From positions 1 to 5,866 of the forward strand of contig JADFON010000135.1 in NCBI GenBank assembly GCA_022562855.1: a DNA stretch of 5,866 bases. The letters run 5' to 3'. The position numbers and the translations under genes are program-made. Under the pieces are notes generated by a model, which saw only the letters and a program-made list of their open reading frames with translations, was not told the DNA's origin and did not search any database. Shown one piece after another: positions 1 to 5,866 of the stretch (the first letter of the stretch is position 1; the number at the start of each line of letters is the position of its first letter). The stretch comes from Candidatus Zhuqueibacterota bacterium (GTDB lineage: Bacteria > SM23-31).

Positions 1-101
1 TGCGGTAATTGATGTTCTGTGTTTGGCGATTCGTTTCCGTCGAACAGCCCGAACTTGATCCGGCTGTTGCCGACGTCAACTGCAAGGAGAAAGTGAGACA
101 T
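1..101 (-). CDS. coaX: Type III pantothenate kinase, N-terminal fragment
   Basis: The visible part is the first 33 codons plus two bases; the rest lies beyond the left edge. The N-terminus reads MSHFLLAVDVGNSRIKFGLFDG. The D-V-G-N-S/T-x-I-x-F-G-L-F-D pattern (residues 9-21) is the phosphate-binding loop of the ASKHA fold as found in CoaX. Asp9 is in the place of the catalytic or metal-binding aspartate. CoaX phosphorylates pantothenate in the first step of cytoplasmic coenzyme A synthesis. The ATG at 101 is the only plausible start: an in-frame TAG lies nine codons upstream with no alternative start between. The ribosome-binding site is weak. The gene lies 53 bases after pntB on the same strand, so it may be read through from the pnt operon. 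Only the N-terminal motif supports the call; the later dimer and pantothenate-binding motifs cannot be seen. Confidence 0.75.
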   Translation of the reverse strand, partial: MSHFLLAVDVGNSRIKFGLFDGNESPNTEHQLP

Positions 102-154
102 GGCAAATTCCGCATCGAAGGTTCGCTAAGCCGCAAGCGATTAAGGGAATCCAA
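102..154 (-). other. Spacer between pntB and coaX
   Basis: This 53-base gap contains only a five-pair inverted repeat (TCGCT 123-127 and AGCGA 136-140, loop of eight). In the direction of pnt transcription the repeat is not followed by a T run, so it does not look like a rho-independent terminator. Readthrough from pntB into coaX is plausible. No clear promoter was seen. Confidence 0.5.
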
Positions 155-1543
155 TTACCCGTCTTGAAGGGCGTTGTTGATTTCGACGATCGCTTTGCGG
201 CCGTCCCCGAAAAACATCAAGGTATTATCCGCAGCAAAAAGAGGATTCGGTATGCCTGCGAAACCGGGACTAAGGCTTCGTTTTATCACGACAACGGTTC
301 TTGCTTTGTCAACGTCGATTATTGGCATACCCGCAATAGGCGAGCTTGGGTCTGTCCTGGCAACAGGATTGACAACGTCGTTAGCGCCAACGACTATAGC
401 AACATCCGTTTGATCCAGGGTGGGATTTATAGCATCCATTTCTTTTAATTTCTCATAAGGAATGTCTGCTTCTGCAAGCAGAACGTTCATGTGACCGGGC
501 ATTCTTCCTGCCACGGGGTGGATGGCATATTCAATTTCAACCCCTTTGGATTCGAGGAGATTTGCAAAATCCCGGACAGCGTGCTGTGCCTGCGAAACCG
601 CCATCCCGTAACCCGGTACAATTACGACTCTCTGAACGCCGTCCAGGAGCATCGCTATTTCGTCAGCGTTTGTCGATTTGATTTTGCCTTCATAAATATC
701 GTCCGCTTTTGTTTTTTCCCCGGCAACAACCGAAAATTTGGCAAATAGGACATTAATGAGAGATCTGTTCATCGCAACGCACATGATCTTCGAAAGAATG
801 ATACCCGAAGCACCCACCAAAGAACCGGCTATGATCAAACCGTTATTATTCAATACAAATCCTGTTGCGGCTGCAGCAATCCCGGAATATGAATTCAAAA
901 GCGAAACGACAACCGGCATGTCGGCGCCGCCAATCGGAATAACAAGAAGAACTCCGAGAAAGGATGCGACTATCACAAGATACCAATACATGTTTGTATT
1001 GAGTGGATCCGAAACAATCATGTAACCAATCACCATAGCGGCTGAAACGAGTAGAATGTTTATTATGTGACGCGCAGGTATAAGCGTTTGACCACCGGAA
1101 ATAAAACCTTGAAGTTTTCCGAATGCAATAAAGCTTCCCCAGAATGTAACCGAACCGATAATACCCGAGGCAACGGTCGCAACATTAAGCTGTGTCGATC
1201 CCATACCGCCAGCCTCGATAAGAGCCGCTCCCGCGACAAGAAGTGATGCTGCGCCTCCAAATCCGTTGAACAACCCAACGAGCTGAGGCATAGCAGTCAT
1301 GGCGATCTTTACGGCAAAAACGCCGCCAATCAAGCCCCCGAGAATAATGCCGGCTAATATTATTTCAAAACTGATTATTTTCTTGTCCATAAGGGTAACT
1401 ACAATGGCTATAAACATTCCAAGCGCACCGATCTTGTTACCGCGAACCGCCGTACGCGGATGCGCAAGACCCTTTAATCCGATAATAAAGAGAACGGATG
1501 CGAGCAGATAGGCAAGTATGATTAACGCTTCGGTGCCGGTCAT
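155..1543 (-). CDS. pntB: NAD(P) transhydrogenase subunit beta (PntB)
   Basis: Beta subunit of the inner-membrane proton-translocating transhydrogenase, which transfers hydride from NADH to NADP+ as protons enter the cell. It is 462 aa, the usual family length. Residues 1-265 are hydrophobic, with about eight or nine membrane segments (domain II). They include IGGADMPVVVSLLNSYSG (204-221), whose Asp208 and Asn217 match polar residues of the proton path. Residues 300-462 are domain III, the NADP(H) site: GYGMAVSQAQ (311-320), HPVAGRMPGHMNVLLAEA (342-359), VGANDVVNP (385-393), SPIAGMP (401-407) and KRSLSPGFAGIPNPLF (421-436). The position of E. coli beta His91 is Asn93 here (LFNGF). The start overlaps the pntA2 stop as ATGA, with AGGGG five bases upstream. 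Identity is essentially certain. Confidence 0.97.
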   Translation of the reverse strand: MTGTEALIILAYLLASVLFIIGLKGLAHPRTAVRGNKIGALGMFIAIVVTLMDKKIISFEIILAGIILGGLIGGVFAVKIAMTAMPQLVGLFNGFGGAASLLVAGAALIEAGGMGSTQLNVATVASGIIGSVTFWGSFIAFGKLQGFISGGQTLIPARHIINILLVSAAMVIGYMIVSDPLNTNMYWYLVIVASFLGVLLVIPIGGADMPVVVSLLNSYSGIAAAATGFVLNNNGLIIAGSLVGASGIILSKIMCVAMNRSLINVLFAKFSVVAGEKTKADDIYEGKIKSTNADEIAMLLDGVQRVVIVPGYGMAVSQAQHAVRDFANLLESKGVEIEYAIHPVAGRMPGHMNVLLAEADIPYEKLKEMDAINPTLDQTDVAIVVGANDVVNPVARTDPSSPIAGMPIIDVDKARTVVVIKRSLSPGFAGIPNPLFAADNTLMFFGDGRKAIVEINNALQDG

Positions 1544-1821
1544 TTTTTCCCCTGGAACATTTTTAGCATACGGTGTGTCACGAGAAATCCCCCGACAACA
1601 TTTACCGTAGCGAACACAACAGCAGAAAATCCAAGTATCGTGGTAAGTGTGGAATACTGGGCGCCTGCCGATAAAACGGCGCCTATAATCGTGATTCCTG
1701 AAATCGCATTTGAACCCGACATCAAAGGAGTATGAAGCGTAGGCGGGACTTTTGTAATTACTTCAAACCCGATAAAAATTGCCAATACAAATGTGGTAAG
1801 TCCTATTACAAAGGTTTCCAT
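1540..1821 (-). CDS. pntAB: NAD(P) transhydrogenase alpha subunit, membrane part (PntA2)
   Basis: A 93-aa membrane protein equal to the C-terminal membrane part of E. coli PntA, here a separate gene as in Rhodospirillum and Thermus. Hydrophobic stretches lie at about residues 3-20, 40-55 and 60-83. The family signature is KVPPTLHTPLMSGSNAISGI (residues 24-43), matching the LHTPLMSxTNAISGI pattern of E. coli PntA. His30 within it is a candidate proton-path residue. The protein ends in a short basic tail (GKK). It pairs with PntB to form the proton channel. The start at 1821 shares one base with the pntA1 stop (TGATG), and its own stop overlaps the pntB start by four bases. No good ribosome-binding site precedes it, so translation is probably coupled to pntA1. 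Members of this family vary in N-terminal length, and this is a compact one. Confidence 0.95.
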   Translation of the reverse strand: METFVIGLTTFVLAIFIGFEVITKVPPTLHTPLMSGSNAISGITIIGAVLSAGAQYSTLTTILGFSAVVFATVNVVGGFLVTHRMLKMFQGKK

Positions 1822-3005
1822 CAGGAACCATCACTTTCTTTCGTGGTTTTTGTGGGTAAACCGAGCAAATCGCGAATTCTCTCATGCACAACTTCACCCT
1901 CGTTAGTAACGAGAGTTTCACGGGTTATTTCATCTTCCATGTCGAGATTCAGTTCACCTTCTTTAACAAGATGAAGCAGAAAGGTCGTGATATTTTTTGA
2001 ATACATCTGGCTTGCATGATATGGAACGGTTGCCGGTAGATTCGTGGGTCCAATTATTGACACACCGTTATGGACAACGGTTTTGTCTGCTTGCGTAAGT
2101 TCGCAGTTTCCGCCGCGTTCTGCCGCAAGATCGATAACCACAGAACCTGAATCCATCCCTTCTACCATCTTTGTTGTGACTAAAATCGGGGCTTTTTTAC
2201 CTGGAATTGCCGCAGTCGTTATAACGACATCGCTTTCGGCAATCACTCTTTCCATCATTTCCTGCTGTTTTTTGATAAACTCCTCACCCATTTCCCTGGC
2301 GTACCCGCCTTTATCTTCCGCATCCTGGGTTTCAAGCTCTAATTCCATAAACTTTGCGCCGAGACTTTCAACCTGCTCTTTCACGGCAGGACGAACATCG
2401 TAAGCAAATACAACTGCCCCCAGTTTTCTGGATGAAGCTATTGCCTGTAGACCGGCGACACCTGCCCCAATCACAAATACGTGAGCAGGCGCTATAGTTC
2501 CAGCAGCAGTCATCATCATTGGAAACATTTTTGGTAGAGTTTCGGCGGCAAGCAGGACTGCTTTATAACCCGCAATGGTTGCCATCGAAGAGAGCGAGTC
2601 CATACTCTGCGCACGGGTTATTCGCGGCATCAATTCCATCGAAAAAAGCCGCACATTTTTCCTGGCAAGCTCTTGAGAAGCGTCAAGCTCCGATAACGGT
2701 TCTGAATAACCGATAATCACCTGACCCGGCTTCATAAACTCAAGATCGGATTTACCGTTTTCAGGATTAGCTCCTAATGCTCGTACTTGCAGGATAACAT
2801 CACTTTTAGAAAATATTTCAGAACGGTTTTGCAGGATTTCGGCGTCTTTATTACTGTATAGGGGATCTGGAAAGCCCGCCTCTAATCCGGCGCCTGATTC
2901 AACGACAACCTTTAGTCCGGCTTTTGTAAGAGACGGGATATGGTCTGGTATGATGGATACGCGCCGCTCTCCGGGATAAGTCTCTTTAGTAACTCCGACG
3001 ATCAT
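1821..3005 (-). CDS. pntAA: NAD(P) transhydrogenase alpha subunit, NAD(H)-binding part (PntA1)
   Basis: Cytoplasmic domain I of the transhydrogenase, which binds NAD(H) and passes hydride to domain III of PntB. It is 394 aa, near the usual size for the split form. The N-terminus MIVGVTKETYPGERRVSIIP is typical of the alanine dehydrogenase/PntA family. The catalytic loop PRITRAQSMDSLSSMA (127-142) carries Arg128, Gln133, Asp136 and Ser139, matching the Arg127/Gln132/Asp135/Ser138 set known in R. rubrum. The Rossmann motif is GAGVAG (180-185), with Asp203 (AYDVRP) at the end of the second strand, as expected for NAD rather than NADP. DLAAERGGNCE (292-302) is also conserved. The last 45 or so residues are a charged linker replacing the fusion to the membrane part. 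An in-frame TGA three codons upstream fixes the ATG at 3005. No ribosome-binding site lies at the normal distance; see the leader entry. Confidence 0.97.
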   Translation of the reverse strand: MIVGVTKETYPGERRVSIIPDHIPSLTKAGLKVVVESGAGLEAGFPDPLYSNKDAEILQNRSEIFSKSDVILQVRALGANPENGKSDLEFMKPGQVIIGYSEPLSELDASQELARKNVRLFSMELMPRITRAQSMDSLSSMATIAGYKAVLLAAETLPKMFPMMMTAAGTIAPAHVFVIGAGVAGLQAIASSRKLGAVVFAYDVRPAVKEQVESLGAKFMELELETQDAEDKGGYAREMGEEFIKKQQEMMERVIAESDVVITTAAIPGKKAPILVTTKMVEGMDSGSVVIDLAAERGGNCELTQADKTVVHNGVSIIGPTNLPATVPYHASQMYSKNITTFLLHLVKEGELNLDMEDEITRETLVTNEGEVVHERIRDLLGLPTKTTKESDGS

Positions 3006-3044
3006 AATTTTTCAGGAACAATTGTAGCAACGGTCATCTCCTTT
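3002..3044 (-). promoter_or_regulatory. Upstream ribosome-binding site and 11-codon leader mini-ORF before pntA1
   Basis: The strong ribosome-binding sequence AAAGGAG (3044-3038) lies about 32 bases before the pntA1 ATG, too far to serve it directly. An ATG follows it with no gap and opens a mini-ORF reading MTVATIVPEKL. Its TGA stop overlaps the pntA1 start as ATGA, the same junction type used between pntA2 and pntB. A TTG at 3030, seven bases after the ribosome-binding sequence, would open a different short frame that also overlaps the pntA1 start. Both options would let ribosomes load upstream and re-initiate at pntA1. The arrangement is visible in the sequence, but translation of the mini-ORF is inference, and zero spacing is poor for its ATG. 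Confidence 0.35.
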
Positions 3045-3063
3045 AGCAGTGAGCGGGGAGACC
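3032..3063 (-). promoter_or_regulatory. Possible hairpin hiding the pntA1 leader ribosome-binding site
   Basis: In the minus-strand transcript, GGTCTCC (3063-3057) can pair with GGAG-ATG-ACC (3041-3032). This gives four plus three base pairs with the ATG as a three-base bulge and a 15-base loop. The 3' arm contains the GGAG core of the ribosome-binding sequence, so the hairpin could limit loading. The stem is short and could arise by chance. It exists only if transcription starts upstream of about 3063. Confidence 0.2.
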
Positions 3064-3091
3064 ATCATATGTCATATTTTAAGTCTCTAAA
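3064..3091 (-). promoter_or_regulatory. Candidate promoter for the pnt operon, proximal
   Basis: TTTAGA (3091-3086) as -35 and TATGAT (3069-3064) as -10 are separated by 16 bases, with 4/6 and 5/6 matches to the sigma-70 consensus. The start point would be near 3057, giving a leader of about 50 bases. It would leave out most of the 5' arm of the hairpin proposed above. The region is AT-rich, so chance matches are likely. Confidence 0.3.
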
Positions 3092-3118
3092 TTTACCCAA
3101 TTATGCATTCATAATCAA
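3090..3118 (-). promoter_or_regulatory. Candidate promoter for the pnt operon, distal
   Basis: TTGATT (3118-3113) and TAAATT (3095-3090) are separated by 17 bases, each matching 4/6 of the sigma-70 consensus. Transcription would start near 3083 and include the whole leader hairpin. It competes with the proximal candidate, and the sequence alone does not decide between them. Confidence 0.25.
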
Positions 3119-3175
3119 GAAAAAAACTTACAGACAGCAAAATGTATTGCTATTTCTGAAATACTTTATTTTCTC

Positions 3176-3204
3176 TTGACAAACATTTTTCATAATCATA
3201 CATT
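3176..3204 (+). promoter_or_regulatory. Candidate sigma-70-type promoter for the serine hydrolase and amidohydrolase genes
   Basis: A perfect TTGACA (-35, 3176-3181) is followed after 17 bases by TACATT (-10, 3199-3204), which keeps the key T, A and final T. Transcription would start near 3211, giving a leader of about 83 bases before the serine hydrolase ATG. A second perfect TTGACA at 3239-3244 has no good -10 at the right distance. A TTGACA-type promoter argues mildly against a Bacteroidetes-type sigma factor. Confidence 0.5.
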
Positions 3205-3281
3205 AGTCGCTAAACAGAGACAATCAATTGTTGAAAATTTGACACATCGTATTCAATTTAACCAATCTGATGACACTTAAC

Positions 3282-3286
3282 GGGAG
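3282..3286 (+). promoter_or_regulatory. Ribosome-binding site of the serine hydrolase
   Basis: GGGAG ends seven bases before the ATG at 3294. This favours 3294 over the in-frame ATG at 3270, which has no such site and would place the ribosome-binding sequence inside the gene. Confidence 0.8.
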
Positions 3287-3293
3287 AATAAAA

Positions 3294-4742
3294 ATGTGCA
3301 ATGTAATAATCAGGTTTGCCATCGGTCTTGCTGTCAGCATAGCATTTTTAACAGGAAATTTTTCAACAGCGATTGCTTACCAGGCGTATACACATACCTC
3401 ACTTACTGATAAGGTAGATAATCTTTTCAGCGAATGGGATACTATGGACTCTCCCGGTGCGGCGCTTGGGATTTTCAAAGACGGGAGAATTATCTATGCA
3501 CGCGGATACGGTATGGCAAATCTCGAATTTGATATCCCGATTACCCCGCAAACTGTCTTTCGTATTGGTTCTGTGTCAAAACAGTTTACCGCAATGTGCA
3601 TAGCGATTCTTGCCGACAGGGGAACCATCTCTCTCGATGACGATATACGCAAGTATTTACCCGAAATGTATGATTATGACTCCAGGGTAACGATCAGGCA
3701 TATGCTGCATCATACAAGCGGCATGAGACCCTATACAACGCTCATGGGGCTTGTAGGATACGGAGGCGTATCGGCATACACAGCAGTTGAAGCGTACGAA
3801 ATGCTTGCCCGGCAGAAAGGATTACTTTTTGAACCGGGGGAACGATATGCTTACTCCAATTCTGCATATTTCCTCCTTGCGGAGATTGTTGGAAGAGTAT
3901 CTGGTATGAAAACAAGCGAATTCGCAAAGCAAAATATTTTTGAACCGCTGGGCATGAATAATACCCATTATCACGATGATGTCAATATGATCACAAAAAG
4001 CAGGGCGTCAGGATACTCTCCTTTGCAACAGGGCGGTTTTAGAATCAACATGACTCAAATCGATATGATCGGAGACGGCAGTATCTACACGACGATAGAG
4101 GATTTCTTGAAGTGGAACCAAAATTATATTGATAATAAACTTGGCGCCGGGGGGCAAAAGATTCTCGACATGGTGTTTACCGAAGGTGTGCTAAATGATG
4201 GAAGCAAGAATGGATATGGATTCGGTTTACGTCTTACCGAAAACCGTGGACTGCGAACCATTGGTCACGGTGGTTCGTGGGCAGGCTTCAGGGCAAATTT
4301 CATCCAGTATCCGGAGCAGAAGTTGTCAATTGTAATTCTTGCGAATTCCAGTTCGTTCAATCCGGGAAGAATCTCCAATAGTATCGCAAATCTATATCTT
4401 GCCGATCTGTTTACAGAACCGGCGGCTCAGCCCGGGGAAAGAAGACCTCGGGCGGGAAATCGAACTTCTTCTGAAACCATAACATTGCGATCGTCTCAGC
4501 TAAACGAATTAATCGGTATCTATTATAGCGATGAACTGGATGTCTTTGCAACGGTTACTATGGCTGGCGACAAATTAGTCATGAAACTCGGAAAGACGGA
4601 AAACAACCTTCTTCCGTCTTCGCCGGAAAATTTTGCATGGGGTGGTAGAAACAGAGTTGCGTTTGATATTGGAAATAGAAATGAAAAGAATTTTACAATG
4701 TTAGTATCGGGAATGAATCTTAAATTCGAAAAAATCAATTAG
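3294..4742 (+). CDS. Exported serine hydrolase, class C beta-lactamase/CubicO (peptidase S12-like) family
   Basis: From the ATG at 3294 the protein is 482 aa. Residues 1-28 form a signal peptide: Arg7, a hydrophobic core, and a likely cut after STAIA (Ala28), so it acts in the periplasm or outside. Residues about 40-375 are the serine beta-lactamase/DD-peptidase fold. The nucleophile motif is SVSK (Ser93, Lys96), the second motif YSN (187-189), and the third HGG (325-327, in place of KTG). HHTSGM (139-144) and FEPLGM (216-221) are typical of this family. A polar Pro/Arg-rich linker (about 376-398) leads to a beta-rich C-terminal domain (400-482) that starts LIGIYYSDELDV, common in CubicO-like hydrolases. 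The set fits a D-aminopeptidase, DD-peptidase or esterase; the substrate cannot be read from the sequence. True beta-lactamase activity is less likely. It probably shares a transcript with the next gene, 36 bases on. Confidence 0.92.
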   Translation: MCNVIIRFAIGLAVSIAFLTGNFSTAIAYQAYTHTSLTDKVDNLFSEWDTMDSPGAALGIFKDGRIIYARGYGMANLEFDIPITPQTVFRIGSVSKQFTAMCIAILADRGTISLDDDIRKYLPEMYDYDSRVTIRHMLHHTSGMRPYTTLMGLVGYGGVSAYTAVEAYEMLARQKGLLFEPGERYAYSNSAYFLLAEIVGRVSGMKTSEFAKQNIFEPLGMNNTHYHDDVNMITKSRASGYSPLQQGGFRINMTQIDMIGDGSIYTTIEDFLKWNQNYIDNKLGAGGQKILDMVFTEGVLNDGSKNGYGFGLRLTENRGLRTIGHGGSWAGFRANFIQYPEQKLSIVILANSSSFNPGRISNSIANLYLADLFTEPAAQPGERRPRAGNRTSSETITLRSSQLNELIGIYYSDELDVFATVTMAGDKLVMKLGKTENNLLPSSPENFAWGGRNRVAFDIGNRNEKNFTMLVSGMNLKFEKIN

Positions 4743-4778
4743 CAAGAAATCATCTGTTTCATTAAAAAAAATAAATAT
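4743..4778 (+). other. A-rich spacer before the amidohydrolase start
   Basis: The 36-base spacer has an A8 run (4764-4771) and no GGAG-type sequence. No hairpin that could act as a terminator was seen, so the two genes are probably co-transcribed. The A-rich leader may aid ribosome entry without Shine-Dalgarno pairing. Confidence 0.6.
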
Positions 4779-5866
4779 ATGCGAAAATTATCGATATTAT
4801 CAAGCATACTGGTATTGCTTGTCGCATGCGCGACACCTGCCGACTATGATGTAATTATCCGTAACGGCGTCATATATGACGGTACAGGAAACGCCCCATA
4901 TATTGGAAATATCGGCATTACCGGGGATAAAATTGCAGCCATAGGCAATTTGGAGACTGCGACCGGCGGAGTTGAAATAGACGCGGAAGGAATGGCGGTT
5001 TCACCGGGTTTTATCAATATGCTGAGTTGGGCAACTACCTCATTGATAGAGGACGGCAATTCCCAAAGTGATATCCGCCAGGGTGTTACTCTCGAGGTTT
5101 TTGGTGAAGGTGGCTCAAGTGGTCCTTTGAATGATGAAATGAAGAAGGAGAACATTAAGCAACAGGGAGACATAAAATACGATATAAACTGGACGACATT
5201 GGGTGAGTATCTCGAATTTCTTGAGAACAGGGGAATTTCCACGAATGTAGCCTCTTTTGTAGGGGCGACTACGGTAAGAATTCACGAAATCGGCTATGAA
5301 GACCGCCCTCCGACCACGGATGAGCTGGAAAATATGAAAAACTTAGTCCGAAGGGGGATGGAAGAGGGAGCGCTTGGAGTCGGTTCTTCTTTGATCTATG
5401 CGCCGGCGTTTTATGCGAAAACGGACGAATTAATCGAACTTGCGAAAGCTGCGGCGGAATATGATGGTATGTATATTTCGCATATCCGGAGCGAGGCAAA
5501 CCGGCTGCTGGAAGCAGTCGATGAACTGATAACGATAGCCGGGGAAGCGGACATCAGGGCAGAGATTTATCACTTCAAGGCTGCCGGCAGGGATAATTGG
5601 GGGAAACTTGATCAGGCAATTGCAAAGGTACAGGAAGCAAGGGAAGACGGTCTCCAAATAACGGCGGATATGTACACCTATACCGCCGGTTCAACGGGTC
5701 TTGATGCAGCAATGCCGCCATGGGTGCAGGAAGGTGGTCTGGATTCCTGGATAGAGAGGCTGAGCAACCCGGAGACAAAACTGAGGGTCATGAGAGAAAT
5801 GAAAACTCCGACTGACGAGTGGGAGAACCTCTACCTGATGGCAGGAGCCGAAAATACACTGCTTGT
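4779..5866 (+). CDS. N-acyl-D-amino-acid deacylase-like amidohydrolase lipoprotein, 3' end missing
   Basis: The first 362 codons are visible. Residues 1-17 are a lipoprotein signal with lipobox LVAC (Cys17), so the protein is exported and lipid-anchored. The body belongs to the D-aminoacylase branch of the amidohydrolases: DVIIRNGVIYDGTG (24-37), a small beta domain, VSPGFI (74-79), GVTLEVFGEG (102-111), then the barrel with GALGVGSSLIYAP (197-209), YISHIRSE (232-239) and IYHFKAAG (263-270). His235 and His265 match the metal-binding histidines H220 and H250 of Alcaligenes D-aminoacylase. The usual HxH after PGFID is absent: residues 80-84 read NMLSW. The GNCG cysteine ligand is also missing (GEGG, 109-112). 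The late catalytic Asp lies outside the window. The A-rich stretch before the ATG has no ribosome-binding site; the lipoprotein signal supports the start. It follows the exported serine hydrolase in a likely two-gene operon. Confidence 0.88.
   Translation, partial: MRKLSILSSILVLLVACATPADYDVIIRNGVIYDGTGNAPYIGNIGITGDKIAAIGNLETATGGVEIDAEGMAVSPGFINMLSWATTSLIEDGNSQSDIRQGVTLEVFGEGGSSGPLNDEMKKENIKQQGDIKYDINWTTLGEYLEFLENRGISTNVASFVGATTVRIHEIGYEDRPPTTDELENMKNLVRRGMEEGALGVGSSLIYAPAFYAKTDELIELAKAAAEYDGMYISHIRSEANRLLEAVDELITIAGEADIRAEIYHFKAAGRDNWGKLDQAIAKVQEAREDGLQITADMYTYTAGSTGLDAAMPPWVQEGGLDSWIERLSNPETKLRVMREMKTPTDEWENLYLMAGAENTLL

Noticed and set aside
123-140. Inverted repeat TCGCT/AGCGA as a terminator after pntB
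   Set aside because: The stem is only five pairs with an eight-base loop and no following T run on the minus strand.
164-2716. Plus-strand open frames opposite the pnt genes
   Set aside because: All are antisense to clearly conserved PntA/PntB frames and show no family features of their own.
3239-3266. Second perfect TTGACA (3239-3244) as a promoter
   Set aside because: At 16-17 bases downstream the sequence is ACCAAT or CCAATC, a poor -10 element.
3270-3296. ATG at 3270 as the start of the serine hydrolase
   Set aside because: It has no ribosome-binding sequence, would place GGGAG inside the gene, and adds eight polar residues before a good signal peptide. The ATG at 3294 fits both the spacing and the signal peptide.
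3294-4742. Antibiotic-resistance AmpC beta-lactamase
   Set aside because: The third motif is HGG rather than KTG, and the protein has an extra C-terminal beta-rich domain and greater length. These point to the broader CubicO/S12 hydrolase group.
4844-5778. Several open frames of 67-132 codons on the minus strand across the amidohydrolase gene
   Set aside because: They lie antisense to a well-supported coding frame and have no recognisable motifs or ribosome-binding sites. They are by-products of the real gene's codon use.

Overview
The window looks like ordinary chromosomal DNA from a Gram-negative-type bacterium, at roughly 45% GC by eye. The supporting evidence is a lipobox lipoprotein, a Sec-type signal peptide, and one good TTGACA-type promoter. 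I lean towards the FCB group or a nearby lineage (for example Marinimicrobia, Calditrichota or Gemmatimonadota) because split pntA1/pntA2/pntB genes sit beside an exported CubicO-type serine hydrolase and a D-aminoacylase-like lipoprotein. That placement is an inference of low confidence. No RNA genes, insertion sequences, CRISPR arrays or phage genes were seen.

Left half (minus strand, transcribed right to left): a complete proton-translocating nicotinamide nucleotide transhydrogenase operon. The order is pntA1 (NAD(H)-binding domain I, 394 aa), pntA2 (small membrane part of the alpha subunit, 93 aa) and pntB (membrane domain II plus NADP(H)-binding domain III, 462 aa). The three genes overlap by 1 and 4 bases, so they are almost certainly translated together. 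They form one inner-membrane enzyme that uses the proton gradient to make NADPH from NADH. After a 53-base gap, the same strand carries the first 33 codons of a probable type III pantothenate kinase (coaX), cut by the window edge.

Middle (about 3006-3293): a 288-base AT-rich divergent intergenic region. It holds candidate promoters in both directions. It also holds an unusual pntA1 leader: the only good ribosome-binding site lies well upstream, next to an 11-codon mini-ORF whose stop overlaps the pntA1 start (ATGA), and a short hairpin could hide that site.

Right half (plus strand): a secreted serine hydrolase of the class C beta-lactamase/DD-peptidase fold (SxxK, YxN and HGG motifs all present, plus a C-terminal beta-rich domain). 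A lipoprotein of the N-acyl-D-amino-acid deacylase (amidohydrolase) family follows 36 bases later and runs off the right edge. The two may work together outside the cytoplasmic membrane on D-amino-acid-containing peptides or cell-wall fragments.

The most unusual point is that the amidohydrolase lacks the HxH metal-binding motif after PGFI and the usual cysteine ligand, while keeping the two later histidines.
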